64,000 bases of DNA from Planctomycetota bacterium. GTDB taxonomy: Bacteria; Planctomycetota; UBA8742; UBA2392. The translations under genes were made by a program, and so were the position numbers. The DNA is taken from the NCBI GenBank assembly GCA_020849795.1, contig JADZFR010000051.1, forward strand, positions 19,821 through 83,820. The letters run 5' to 3'. This document shows, one piece after another, positions 8,169-17,900 of this stretch; positions within the stretch are counted from its first letter, which is position 1; every line of letters starts with the position of its first letter. The notes below the pieces were generated by a model. It was not told the origin of the DNA and searched no databases. It saw only the letters and a list, made by a program, of their open reading frames with translations.

Positions 8169-9347
8169 CTACTTGCGCTCGCGGGCGTGGTCGGCGCGGA
8201 CTGTATCAAGCCAAGCGTACAAGCCGGCCATCTGCTGGGCGAAGTCGTGGGTGTGGCCATCCAGCGGGTTCTTGAAGAACGGCGCAAGCTGGGCCAGCAT
8301 TCCGCTCTCGCCGCGCTGCCATGCGAGGCTCACCAGGCGCACAAGGTCAAGCACCAGCGGCGCAGCCAGCGCGCTGTCGCAGCCCTGCCAGGTGAACTGG
8401 AAAGTCATCTGGGTGCCAAGGAAGCCCTCGAAGTGGATCAGGTCCCAGGCGGTTTTCCAGTCGCCGAGACTGGGCACATACTGGATGTCAGTGCGCACGA
8501 ACGCGCCACCCAGCATTTCTCGCAGGGCCACGTCTTTCTGGCGCAGCTTGCTGTCTTTGCTGGCGGGCGCGTCGAGCACAGCACCGTCGTTGTTGCCCAG
8601 AAAGTTGTTGCCGACCCAGCTCAGCACCTTGAGGTTGCGCGCAATGAACATCGGGCCCAGCACAGTCTTGAGCAGCGTTTCGCCGGTCTTGCCGTCTTTG
8701 CCCGCGTGCGGCAGGCGTGAATCCCGCGCGATCTTGCGCAGCGCCGGCAGCTCGCTGGCCTGGCTTGGCGTAAAGTTGATGTATGCGCAGCCCTGGCGCA
8801 ATGCCGCCAGCGCCGCCAGCAGCGTGCCCGACGCAAACCCGCCGCCTGCCTTGGGCAACGCCTCCATCAGGCGCTCGGGCGAATCGAAATCAGCGGTTTC
8901 GGCGAAGTGGGGCTCGGTGCTGCACAGGTTCACGACAATCACGCGGTCCAGGTTGTTGTCGGCGCGAAAGCGCGCGATCCGCTCTTCGATGCGCGTAAGT
9001 TCCGCCAGGTAGCCGCCCTTGGGCACCGCCCCAAAGCTGAAGGCCTGCACCGTCTGCACATTCTTGTCCACGGCGGTCAGGTCATCGCGCAGGTCGCGGG
9101 CCAGCTTCTCGGGCAGGATGCGCGACTCGCCAAGCTCGACGGCCTTTTCATGCAACGGCTTGCTGCTGACGTCTCCGCCACCGAACACGATGTCGTGCAC
9201 CGCTGGCAGCGTGATGCCCCGAAACTCGGGGCCTTCGGTGACCATGCCGGTGGTCGTGGCGCGATTCTGCGCGATGGCAAGCGCCCCGGTCATCACGGTG
9301 GTGGCGACATTGCCGCGGGCGCCGATGAAGTAGACTCCGATGCTCAT
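8169..9347 (-). CDS. ino1: Inositol-3-phosphate synthase (myo-inositol-1-phosphate synthase)
   Basis: 392 aa. The ATG at 9347 has AGGAG upstream and gives the clean start MSIGVYFIGARGNVATTV, the NAD-binding loop. The enzyme converts glucose 6-phosphate to inositol 3-phosphate using NAD as an internal redox cofactor. Family signatures: VVNLCSTEP, GCAYINFTPSQ, GKDGKTGETLLKTVLGPMF and SWVGNNFLGNNDG, with conserved lysines in the GKDGKTG loop. Length is that of the shorter prokaryotic class. The product could feed phosphatidylinositol-type lipids or a compatible solute; no other inositol gene is in the window. Confidence 0.92.
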   Translation of the reverse strand: MSIGVYFIGARGNVATTVMTGALAIAQNRATTTGMVTEGPEFRGITLPAVHDIVFGGGDVSSKPLHEKAVELGESRILPEKLARDLRDDLTAVDKNVQTVQAFSFGAVPKGGYLAELTRIEERIARFRADNNLDRVIVVNLCSTEPHFAETADFDSPERLMEALPKAGGGFASGTLLAALAALRQGCAYINFTPSQASELPALRKIARDSRLPHAGKDGKTGETLLKTVLGPMFIARNLKVLSWVGNNFLGNNDGAVLDAPASKDSKLRQKDVALREMLGGAFVRTDIQYVPSLGDWKTAWDLIHFEGFLGTQMTFQFTWQGCDSALAAPLVLDLVRLVSLAWQRGESGMLAQLAPFFKNPLDGHTHDFAQQMAGLYAWLDTVRADHARERK

Positions 9348-9386
9348 CTGTTCTCCTGCCCTTCCATACCGCGCCTGCTGCCGCAT

Positions 9387-10439
9387 TTACTTCTCTAGCG
9401 CCGCAAGCGCCCTTTGCGCAAAATCCCGCCGCTCCGGCGTCTGCGATGCCAATTCTGACGTCGCTTCGTCCGCGCTGCGTTTGACAACCGGGAACGGCAC
9501 AAAGCGCTGCTCAACAGCCCCCGACCCGATCCCGCCTTCCCTGCCGCTGTCGCCTGTACCGCCCTTGTCACCTGCCTTCTCGCCTGCCCCAATGGCGAGG
9601 TTTTCAAGACGTGTCGCCAGGGCTTGCCGTTCCTCGGGGCTGGACGGTGCAGTATCCGGCAAATCGGCTGCGCCATGCTGTATCCGGGTGTCGGCTGTGG
9701 CTTCGCCCGCGCGTTTTGCTTCATCCAGCGCGCCCTGCCGCTGGTCGTGCGTCGCGCTTTCGCTGCGCATGAGTTGCGCCGCCTTGTTCATGGCAGCCGA
9801 CGCCTTCTGCAATCCCATCGCCTCGGCGCGGGTGCGTGCGTCGCCGGCGTCGCGACCACTTTGCACGTTGATGCTGAATGCCGTGTCGGGGGCAGCATCC
9901 GGACGCGTGCCAGGACCCGCCGGGACATCCAGACCGAACGCCCAGACCAGGGTTGTCGTTGCAGCCAACAGCAGCAGCGGCGCCAGCACCAGCGAACTGG
10001 TTGTCAGCACATGGGGTGCAGGCAGCCGCAGCGCCCGGCCCAAAGCTTCGCCGGCGCGTTTCAGCACCGGCTGCTGAAAGCTGTCGGTTTCAGCCAACTG
10101 CAGGGCCGTTGCAAGTGCGCCATCGTCGTCGCCGAGCCGAGCCTCCAGGGCCAGTGCCGCGTCGGTGACGCCGGGTACTCGGGTGCGGCGCAAAGTGCCG
10201 ACCAGGCCAGCCACGAATCCGCAAAGTGCAAATGCCAGCACCCACAGCGGCGCCGACTCGAAGGCCGCGCCCAATGCCAAGGGCAGCGCTACCAGCAACA
10301 GCACGCCGGCCAGTACGGCAACGCTGCCAGTCAGCGCGCCGGCCGCCACTGCGCGCAACGCCTGCCGGGCCAACAGGCGCAGTGCCACCACGCGCAGTTG
10401 CGCGTGCAGCGACGAGCTGGTTGTGGCTGCGATGTTCAT
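9387..10439 (-). CDS. Hypothetical membrane protein
   Basis: 350 aa. Two hydrophobic segments at about residues 29-57 and 63-82 form a hairpin, a third lies at about 146-168, and the remaining 180 residues are hydrophilic, Ala/Glu/Gly-rich and predicted exposed. This resembles the N-terminal architecture of large DUF4175-like planctomycete membrane proteins, but without a diagnostic motif I leave function open. It overlaps the upstream lipoprotein gene by four bases, so the two are co-translated and probably act together at the membrane. Confidence 0.65.
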   Translation of the reverse strand: MNIAATTSSSLHAQLRVVALRLLARQALRAVAAGALTGSVAVLAGVLLLVALPLALGAAFESAPLWVLAFALCGFVAGLVGTLRRTRVPGVTDAALALEARLGDDDGALATALQLAETDSFQQPVLKRAGEALGRALRLPAPHVLTTSSLVLAPLLLLAATTTLVWAFGLDVPAGPGTRPDAAPDTAFSINVQSGRDAGDARTRAEAMGLQKASAAMNKAAQLMRSESATHDQRQGALDEAKRAGEATADTRIQHGAADLPDTAPSSPEERQALATRLENLAIGAGEKAGDKGGTGDSGREGGIGSGAVEQRFVPFPVVKRSADEATSELASQTPERRDFAQRALAALEK

Positions 10440-11260
10440 TCGTGCGGCTCAAAGATCAGGGTGACTTGCGCCGGCTGGCCGCGCTCGGCGCGGGGAATGC
10501 CGGGGGCGTTCGGGTTTGGTGAATACACGTCGCTGTGGGTGCCGCTTTCGCGGTCGTTGTCCAGCACGCAGGACGCGTCTCGCCACATGGCGATCAGGTT
10601 GCCCTTCAGGTCGGCTTCGAACAGCGAGCGGTTCAGCTCTGGCCGGAACTGTTCCTGGCTGCCCGTGAACACCCACCCCACCATCTCGGGTTTGCCTTCA
10701 AGCCGGAAGTCCATCAGCCATTCCTCAACGCGAACGACAGTGGTTTCGCCGGTATCGGCATGTTTGAAACGCACGCTGATCTTCACGCGGTCGCCGGTGG
10801 GTTTTTCCAGATAACCGCGGCCCATGCGTTTCTCTTTGCCCTCGGCCAAGCCCACAATCTCGAGTGCGCGTTTCAGGTGCTCGCCCTTGGCTGTGGCTGC
10901 AAACAGTGACTCGTGGGTTGCACCGCCCGGGGCGACAAGCAGGAACTCAAGCGGGCGTGTCTGCTCGCTCAGCATCAGCGCATCCATCTCGACGCGCTTT
11001 TCGGCCGGCCAGGCGCGCAGGCCGCCCTCAAAGCTGACATAGGCGGCTTCGCGCTGGCTGACCGGCGCGGGCTCAGGCTCGATGGGCTTGTTGCGTGGCG
11101 GGTCCGGCTGCTTGTTTGCCGGCGACTCGGTGTTGCCAGAGCTTGCGTTTGCAGGCGTGCCAGCCGCCGTGTTCGGGCCCGGTGCCGTGGCTGTGTTGCC
11201 ACCGCACGCCGAAAGCAGTCCCAGAACTAAAGCAATCAACACAAGCCTTGCTGGCATCAC
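10436..11260 (-). CDS. Hypothetical lipoprotein
   Basis: 274 aa. The N-terminus MMPARLVLIALVLGLLSACGG is a lipoprotein signal peptide with lipobox LSAC (Cys19). A Pro/Thr/Ala-rich linker of about 50 residues follows, then a folded domain (SQREAAYVSFEGGLRAWPAEK, later FKHADTGETTVVRVEEWLMDF and MVGWVFTGSQEQFRP). No known domain is recognised. It is coupled by a four-base overlap to the membrane protein downstream. It reads away from the exbD genes, from which it is separated by a hairpin. Confidence 0.65.
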   Translation of the reverse strand: MMPARLVLIALVLGLLSACGGNTATAPGPNTAAGTPANASSGNTESPANKQPDPPRNKPIEPEPAPVSQREAAYVSFEGGLRAWPAEKRVEMDALMLSEQTRPLEFLLVAPGGATHESLFAATAKGEHLKRALEIVGLAEGKEKRMGRGYLEKPTGDRVKISVRFKHADTGETTVVRVEEWLMDFRLEGKPEMVGWVFTGSQEQFRPELNRSLFEADLKGNLIAMWRDASCVLDNDRESGTHSDVYSPNPNAPGIPRAERGQPAQVTLIFEPHE

Positions 11261-11380
11261 CGTCTCCGTTGAAAGTCCCGATCGGCCGGACTTCCTGACT
11301 TAAATTGAACGCAATTCGACGGCGCAAAGCCTAGCAAATCTTGCGGTTACGTCAGCGCCCCGGGGCTGCATCCAAACGAA

Positions 11381-11408
11381 CAGGGCGCGGGAAAGTTCCC
11401 GCGCCCTG
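11381..11408 (-). terminator. Terminator after the ExbB-ExbD-ExbD operon
   Basis: Perfect 13-bp stem (11381-11393 with 11396-11408), 18 bases beyond the stop of the last exbD; followed on the minus strand by TTCGTTT. Confidence 0.7.
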
Positions 11409-11426
11409 GGTGAATTGCTGTGATCC

Positions 11427-12044
11427 TCAGCCTGCGTACCGGCCCATGGAGTCCGCGAACTTGAAGGTCACGGTAAGCGGTTCAAGGCCGGCTTCTGTGC
11501 GGTTGTAGTTCACCCTGGTGGCAGCATCGACCGCCAGGGAAACGAACATCCAGGGTGCCGTGCCGGATGAAGCACCGGACAAGGCGTTGACGGCGAAGCT
11601 GATCTCAAGCTTCTCAATCTTTGCGCCGCTGTTGATGATGTATTGCTCGACGGCGGCCACGACGTTGTTGAAAATCTGCGCGTAGAGCGCCTTCTTCTCT
11701 CGAATATCGTTGCCACGGTCACCGGGGAAGATGACCAGGCTGGTCAACGTGGCGTAGCTTTCGGGCACGGGCTTGCGGCCACGCGCGTCGATGGCAACGA
11801 CATAGCTGTTGGCCTTGGCGCCTTCATCCCACATGCAGTAGATGGTCACCTGCTCTTTGGGAACACTGGGCGCGCTGGACAAGCCTTCGTCCTTGGGCAG
11901 CTGCACCTGGTGGTTGCGCTCATCGACTTTGAAGCGCGTGCAGAGGATGAAGAAGATCAGCAACTGGAACACCACGTCGATCATCGGCGTGAGGTCCGGG
12001 CTTGCCTTCTCCTCTTTGGGCGTGCGTTTCTTTTTGCGCGACAT
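11427..12044 (-). CDS. exbD: ExbD/TolR-family biopolymer transport protein
   Basis: 205 aa. A Lys-rich cytosolic start (SRKKKRTPKEEK) is followed by PDLTPMIDVVFQLLIFFIL, the single membrane helix with the proton-carrying Asp. The periplasmic part (about residues 40-205) is larger than the E. coli ExbD/TolR domain and ends in a conserved-looking GLEPLTVTFKFADSMGRYAG. With ExbB it forms a proton-driven motor that transmits force to a periplasmic or outer-membrane partner. GGAGA precedes the ATG. It is the second of two exbD genes in this operon; two different ExbD subunits with one ExbB recur in related genomes. Confidence 0.88.
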   Translation of the reverse strand: MSRKKKRTPKEEKASPDLTPMIDVVFQLLIFFILCTRFKVDERNHQVQLPKDEGLSSAPSVPKEQVTIYCMWDEGAKANSYVVAIDARGRKPVPESYATLTSLVIFPGDRGNDIREKKALYAQIFNNVVAAVEQYIINSGAKIEKLEISFAVNALSGASSGTAPWMFVSLAVDAATRVNYNRTEAGLEPLTVTFKFADSMGRYAG

Positions 12045-12079
12045 GTGATTCTCCGGTACAGGGCTATCCCTGTGATGGC

Positions 12080-12589
12080 TTAGTCGAGTTCCTGGTCCTT
12101 CATGATGGCGATCTTGATCTTGTAGATCTTGATCAGCGCCATCTGCTCAATCAACTGGCCGAAGTACTGGGCCGGGGCGCGGGCGTCGCTGCGCACCACG
12201 ATCATGTTTTCACTGATGCCGTCGGGGCCGCGGCCGGTGTAGCCCGCGGTTTCGTCTACGCGGTCGGCCTGCTCGTTCAGGATGCCTTCCATTTCCTGGA
12301 TATTCTTCGGGTCAGGGTGGCCGTGGCAGAAATAGCCGTATTGCTCGGGCAATTCGGCGTCGCTGCCCTGGTCGGACGGTGCAATGTGAACGATGAACTG
12401 CTTCTTGGCCTGCGGGTCTTCGTCGTTGGCTGCCAGGGCGTCCGGCAGCCGCAGGTTGACGTTCTCCTGCGAGGTAATCTGTGTCACCACCAGGAAGAAG
12501 ATGATGAGCTGGAACACCACGTCGATCATCGCCGTGAGGTCCACTTCAACACCTTCCGGCACTGCGCGGGCTTTGCGTTTCTTTGCCAT
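12080..12589 (-). CDS. exbD: ExbD/TolR-family biopolymer transport protein
   Basis: 169 aa. Short basic N-terminus, then VDLTAMIDVVFQLIIFFLVV, the ExbD/TolR membrane helix with the essential Asp, then a periplasmic domain (about 40-169) that includes ISENMIVVRSDARAPAQYFGQL, the usual strand-helix for IRADKxxxY. GGAG precedes the ATG. It sits between exbB and the second exbD and is only moderately similar to it, so the two probably form a heterodimer or serve distinct partners. Confidence 0.88.
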   Translation of the reverse strand: MAKKRKARAVPEGVEVDLTAMIDVVFQLIIFFLVVTQITSQENVNLRLPDALAANDEDPQAKKQFIVHIAPSDQGSDAELPEQYGYFCHGHPDPKNIQEMEGILNEQADRVDETAGYTGRGPDGISENMIVVRSDARAPAQYFGQLIEQMALIKIYKIKIAIMKDQELD

Positions 12590-12643
12590 GGACGAGCTCC
12601 GGTAAAGGGCGGCGGGTGCCGCCCTTTACCCACAGGGTTTCGA

Positions 12644-13387
12644 CTATTGCTGGCCGGCGTAGGCGGCAATCGTTTCGATCATGTCGTCGGCGACCAGCGT
12701 AATGCTCGTGCCGATCGACTGCACCTTGTTCTTGAAGAACCAGTAAAAGGCCAGGCCCGGAATCGCGATGATCAGACCGCAGACCGTGGACAGCAGCGCC
12801 AGACCGATACCGCCGGCAACCATCTTCGGGTTTACCTGGCCGCCGGGCGCATTTTCAATCTGCGTGAAGGCCTGCACCATGCCCGTCACCGTGCCGAAAA
12901 GGCCCATCAACGGGCCGACCGATGCGCACAGCGCGATCGGCGACACGTGGAACTCAACCTTGCCCTGCTCGGCCTCGGCCATGCTGACGGCGGCGTCCTT
13001 GACGCTCTCGGGGCCGAACTGCATCCGGTTCAAGCCTGCGCCAACCACGCGCGTCAGGTAGTTCGGGGCGCTTTCACAGTACTGCAGCGCGCCTTCGAGG
13101 TCGCCTTCATCAATGTAGTTCTGGAGTGCGCCAATGACTTCCGGCGGCACAATCTTGTCGCGGCGGACGTTCACGAAGCACTCGATGATCCAGCCGAACA
13201 TGAAGACTGAAGTCAGGATGATGGCCAACTGGGTGATAATGCCCAGCGCGCCCGATGGGATGCCGAGAATCTTCTCGCCCAACGATGCACTACCGCCCTC
13301 CTGGGCAAACAGGGCCGGCGCCAGAACAGCGGCAACGGCGAAAATGAGCACGCCATACAAGGCTTGCTTGTTGATTTTCACGTTCAT
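12644..13387 (-). CDS. exbB: MotA/TolQ/ExbB proton channel protein
   Basis: 247 aa from the ATG at 13387, chosen for AGGAG about nine bases upstream; the in-frame ATG six codons earlier lacks a site. A cleavable-looking or first membrane segment (residues about 10-28) precedes the ExbB core: helix at about 45-70, the cytosolic loop with EGDLEGALQYCESAPNYLTRVVGAGL, and two final helices containing CASVGPLMGLFGTVTGMVQAF and GGIGLALLSTVCGLIIAIP. This is the standard TolQ/ExbB/MotA signature. The operon continues with two exbD genes. The partner proteins are probably the TPR proteins encoded just upstream. Confidence 0.92.
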   Translation of the reverse strand: MNVKINKQALYGVLIFAVAAVLAPALFAQEGGSASLGEKILGIPSGALGIITQLAIILTSVFMFGWIIECFVNVRRDKIVPPEVIGALQNYIDEGDLEGALQYCESAPNYLTRVVGAGLNRMQFGPESVKDAAVSMAEAEQGKVEFHVSPIALCASVGPLMGLFGTVTGMVQAFTQIENAPGGQVNPKMVAGGIGLALLSTVCGLIIAIPGLAFYWFFKNKVQSIGTSITLVADDMIETIAAYAGQQ

Positions 13388-13531
13388 GAGTGGCTTCTCC
13401 TGCACTTGCGGTCGCCGCCTGCCTGTGGCAGGTCGAAGTCGGCGCCCGAATCCGAGATAGTTTCAAAACGGGGGGGTTGGCAGAAAGTTCGGGGTATTTC
13501 TGAATTTGCCGGTCTGCATCTTGAGGCATTG

Positions 13532-13562
13532 CGGGGGTCAGCCCGGGTCGAGTTGACCCCCG
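13532..13562 (-). terminator. Probable terminator after the TPR gene pair
   Basis: Nine-base perfect stem CGGGGGTCA / TGACCCCCG (13532-13540 with 13554-13562), 13-base loop, 24 bases past the stop of the TPR gene. No T-run follows, so it could be a pause or an RNA-end stabiliser. Confidence 0.5.
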
Positions 13563-13586
13563 TGTGCCTTGAATCATGGGCAGCTG

Positions 13587-14906
13587 CTAGTCGCCCTTTT
13601 TGTACTTGGTGATCACCTGCTGGATCTGCGTGACCGAGTCATCTTCTGCCGCCCGGGACTTGGGCAACAGGTTCAGCAGCTCAGCCAGGTACTTTTCTGC
13701 CAGCTTGGCGTGGTTGGAGGCGACGGTCTCGGTGGCTTTGTTCAAGTCAGCCATCTTTGCACAGGCCGTGGCCGCGCCCAGAAGCGCCATGCTGCGGATT
13801 TCGTCGTCGGACTGGAAGATCGACAAAGCCATGCTGAAATTCTTCAGCGCTTCGGCCCAGTCGTTCGCGTTCTTGGCATCAGCCGACTTGACCAGCCCCT
13901 GCCCGACATAGCTGCCCGCTGCCATGTATGCCTCATCGGCGTTGATCCAGTCGCCGCGCGGGACAGCCGCGCTGCGGGTGTTGTGTGCCGACTCCCACTT
14001 GCGGGTGGCTTCATAGAACCGCGCGTTGGCGCCGCGGGCATCCCCCTCTTTGATCTGCATAAAGCCTACCTTGAGCTGCGCCTCTTTCGCCGCGCGGTTA
14101 GGCTTGTTGTCCCCGCGCTTTAGCGCAACAGGAATCAGCGCTTCGTACGATGCGCGGGCGGTCTTCCAGTCTTCTTTGCCTTCGGCGAAGCGCGCCGCGT
14201 TGCGCAGGGCACGAATCGTCCAGTCGTGGTAGATGTTGTCGCCGGACTTGCCGGACAGTTCATCGCAAAGGTCCTGCAGGCTCTTGATACCCTTTTCGCG
14301 GGCGGCGTCGGCTTTGCCCTCCTGCAGCAGGCACAGTACGTATGCCTCAAGCGCGTCGAGGTAGTAGCGATTCATGCCGCCGGCGTTGGTGACGGGCTTG
14401 CCGGTGATCGATGACTTGTAGTTGATCGGCAGAATGCCGGTCGTCACGGGTGCCTTCTCACAGTCGGCAAAGAACTCTTCAAACGCCTTGATGGCTGCGC
14501 CGTGGTCTCGGTTCAGGCGGTGACCCTGGGCGAGGTAGTACTTGCAGGTCAACACCACGTTAAAGTCCCAGTCCTCTTTGCTGAAATCCTTGGCTGCGGC
14601 GCCGCCGATAATGCGCTGCGCGTCGGCAATCAGCTTGGCGCCCTGCCCTCCGGACAACTTGCGGGGCATGCCGTTGAACTCGTCCATGCCCTGGCCGCGG
14701 TAGTTGATGCCGTCCACTTCCCACAGTTTTGCGCGCGCCTCGGCCTTGCCGCGGTCTTTCTGCCAGTTCACGCCTGAAATGGTCTGGCTGTCGATGCTGT
14801 AGGCCTCGGCGGTTTTGCCGCCCTTGAACACGATTGCCGCCGGTGCTGCGCACAGGCCCCCTGAAAGCAGCAGGGCGACGGCCATGGTTGCAAGCTTGAT
14901 CTTCAT
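13587..14906 (-). CDS. Exported TPR-like helical repeat protein
   Basis: 439 aa. Signal peptide MKIKLATMAVALLLSGGLCAA, so periplasmic or surface. The mature part is helical with degenerate TPR units: CKYYLAQGHRLNRDHGAAIKAFEEF, AYVLCLLQEGKADAAREKG, KEDWKTARASYEALIPVAL and a late NDWAEALKNFSMALSIF. GGAGAA precedes the ATG. The stop of the 1332-aa TPR gene lies 19 bases upstream, so the pair is an operon. The ExbB-ExbD-ExbD genes follow after a hairpin. A periplasmic scaffold working with the Exb motor is a reasonable inference, not shown. Confidence 0.7.
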   Translation of the reverse strand: MKIKLATMAVALLLSGGLCAAPAAIVFKGGKTAEAYSIDSQTISGVNWQKDRGKAEARAKLWEVDGINYRGQGMDEFNGMPRKLSGGQGAKLIADAQRIIGGAAAKDFSKEDWDFNVVLTCKYYLAQGHRLNRDHGAAIKAFEEFFADCEKAPVTTGILPINYKSSITGKPVTNAGGMNRYYLDALEAYVLCLLQEGKADAAREKGIKSLQDLCDELSGKSGDNIYHDWTIRALRNAARFAEGKEDWKTARASYEALIPVALKRGDNKPNRAAKEAQLKVGFMQIKEGDARGANARFYEATRKWESAHNTRSAAVPRGDWINADEAYMAAGSYVGQGLVKSADAKNANDWAEALKNFSMALSIFQSDDEIRSMALLGAATACAKMADLNKATETVASNHAKLAEKYLAELLNLLPKSRAAEDDSVTQIQQVITKYKKGD

Positions 14907-14925
14907 GGTTGGTTCTCCCGTTCCC

Positions 14926-17900
14926 CTACTTCTTCAATGGAATCTTGGCCTTGTCGCAACTTGCGACAACCTGTTTCAGCAGGTCCTGCAGCTTGGCGAT
15001 GTACTGCTTGGTGTCTTCAGCCAGGTAGGCCGCTGTGAAGTTGCTTTCGTTGCTGGCAGTAAGGTAAGCGTCCTGGATGCGCTGCAGAATCTCGGCCTCG
15101 GTGACGCCAGCCGGCGGCTTCTGGCCGTAGGCGTCAATCCAGCGAATCATCGCCTCAAGCCACCCGATCAGGTTTGACCGGAATTCGCCGCGGTACTGGT
15201 ACGCTGACAGCTTGGTGAAGCTGGCCCACACCTGAAGGCGAATCTGGCTTGCGAACCACAGGAAGCCCGCCTTGTCTGCCGGCACGCCCTGAAGCACCAG
15301 GTTGCCCTTGTCATCCTTCTTGGGCGCGAAGTTGCTGGTGACCTGGTCGACGTACTTCGGCCATTCGATCTTGATGTCGCCAAGCCGGAACATTTCCAGG
15401 AAGACCTGTGCCAGGTTCTCGGCTGTGGCCAGGTAATAGGTCTCGATTTCGACCTGGAAGCTCAGCTTGAACGGGTCGCCCAGCTTCTTGTTCGTATCGC
15501 GGATTTCGTTGAAGCAGAGGCAGCGGCGCAGGTGCAGAGCGGCCTTTTTCAGCTGCTCTTTGTCGCCGGATGCGCGGTACAGCTCAAGATAGGCTTTGCC
15601 AAGCTGGTTGCGAACCTCAAGCTCGCCGGCGTTGGACGGGCGCCCGATCATCTTGAGCTTGGCATCAACCGGGATTTCTTCTTCTTTACCGTATTGAGAC
15701 TTGTTCTTTTCGAAGATGACCTCGAGGTAGCGAACGGCGTTCTTCCAGTCGCGGATGCGCACGTACTGGTTTGTCACCAGCGTCAGTTCTTCGTCCTTGA
15801 TGTTCTCAATCCCGCCACCCAGGCCGGTTCGACGCAGCTCGTAGTACTTGAGAATGCGCGTCGTGACCGGGCGGGCACGCTCGTCAATGTCCGCCGCCAT
15901 GGCCTCAAGCATCGCGCCGAACTCATAAATGAAAACCGTGCCCGTGAAGAAGGCAAGCTCGCCGGTGTTCAATTCGATGGTCGTGATCAGCTGCACGAAA
16001 CGCTGCTTACTTGCGTCTTCCTTTTCGGCGTCGCGGGCGGCCTGCAACCGGTCGAGCAGCGAGAGGTTGTCGCCGCCAGCGGCCTTGCCTGCCGCGGCTC
16101 TGATGTCCTTATAGATGTCGAGCTTGATCTGCTTGTCGTACTCGGCCTTGACGGCTTCGGCCCAGCGCTTGGGGTATGTTTCGGACATCTCGTTCCAGCG
16201 CTTCTCGATGGCCGGCAGCGCCTCAGGCAGATGGGCGGAGATCGGGTTATCTTCGTTTGGATCGAACGTTTTCTGCTTGATCCAGACCTTCCAGAAGTGG
16301 TCGGCCAGCGCCTTCTGTTTCTCAAACGCGGTCTTGGCGTCGGCGACGCGCTTTGCATCGTCGGGGTAGTCGCGTTCGTTGACGCGCTTGAACTGGTCCT
16401 TCTTTAGCTGCGCGGCACGAGACCCGATGCGCGAGCTGGCACGGGCCATGGCGCTGGTCACCGGCTGCAACTGATCGACCAGGATGCCGTAGACCTTGTT
16501 CACCATGCCCTGGACTTCTTCCTTGTCGTCCGGGAACGCTTCGGAGTAAGCCAGATACAACTGCTCGCAGGCATCGCCGTCGCGGGCTTCCCACAATGCG
16601 CCAAATGCCAGCTTCAGGCTGTGCTTCTGGTAGGCGGTGTTGTCGGCCAGGTGCAGGCCGTACATGGTCCAGAACGGCCTCAGCACACCCAGCGCGAGAT
16701 CACGGCCCGCGGCGCTTGCGGCTTCGCGGTCGGCAGGCGGCAGGTTCTTGGGCGGGTTGCGCAGCAGGTATGCCAGGTCGTACGCGGCATATCCCATGCG
16801 CTTCATGTCGGCGTCCGGGTCGCCTTTGCCGGTCGGGTTGGCCTGCATCCACGCCGCGTTCCGGAACTGCGCGACCGCCTGCATGCCCTCAATGATCGTG
16901 GGCTTGTCGATGCCCTCAAGCAGCGGCTGGATGTCTTTCCAGTGACGCAAGGCCTCGAACAGGAAGTATTTCTTGTACAGGTAGACGGCTTTGTGCCAGT
17001 TGGCGAGCGAATCTTTGGTGGCGCCGTTCTGGATGACGTCCCAATGTCCGGTTTCCATGCCCTTCCACATCGACTCGGGCAGGTCTTTCAGGTCCAGCGC
17101 GTGGCGGTTGCGCTGCTCGGTAAAGAAGGCGTCACTTTCACGTTCTTCTTCCGGGCCGCTGCGGTTCATACGCGGGGCATTGAAGTCTTCGCTGAGCGTG
17201 TAATAGGCCTTGCCTGCGATGTACAGGCTCATGTGGTACGAGCGATAGCGGGCCGGAATCTTCAGGAACAGCACGGCCGCGTTGGCCCACTTTTTGGCGT
17301 CGAAGTATTCGCGAGCCTTCTTGAACTGCAGGTCCAGCAGCGCGTCGCCCTCAGAGATCTCGGCCTTCAGCTTGTCCATTGCGTCGGCAAACGCCTTGAG
17401 CTCTTTATTGTTGGGGTCGCCGATCTCTTTCTGGATCAGGTAGCCGGCGTGGCGCGCGCCGCGGTTGGCCATTTCGCCGGGGAACTTGGCAAGGCTCTCG
17501 GTATCCGTGATCAGGTCACAGCGGCCCTTCATGTGCTCTGGCACCGCCTCGGCGTCGACAAACTTCTCCTTGAAGTACAGGGTGCGGTATGCGCCCTCGC
17601 GATACACCAGCGCAGCGTCGTAAAAGCGCCACATGTTGGAGTAGCTGTCGGCAATCCGCGTAAAGCACGCGGGGCCGAAGGTCTCAAACTTTTTGGCATC
17701 GCCGCAGCTTGCGAGCAGCGACTGGTAAGCCTGGATGTTCTTCAGGTTCACGTTGATGTGGTTGGTCGTCATTTCGCTGAACACGGTCTCGGCGCACTTG
17801 AAGCGCGTTTCATCGTCCAGCTCGGGCCGGGTCGCCACGTCGGCCAGCACCGTCAACGCATTGCGGCGGAAGTTGGCGTCGCGGTCAGCCGCCAGCTTGA

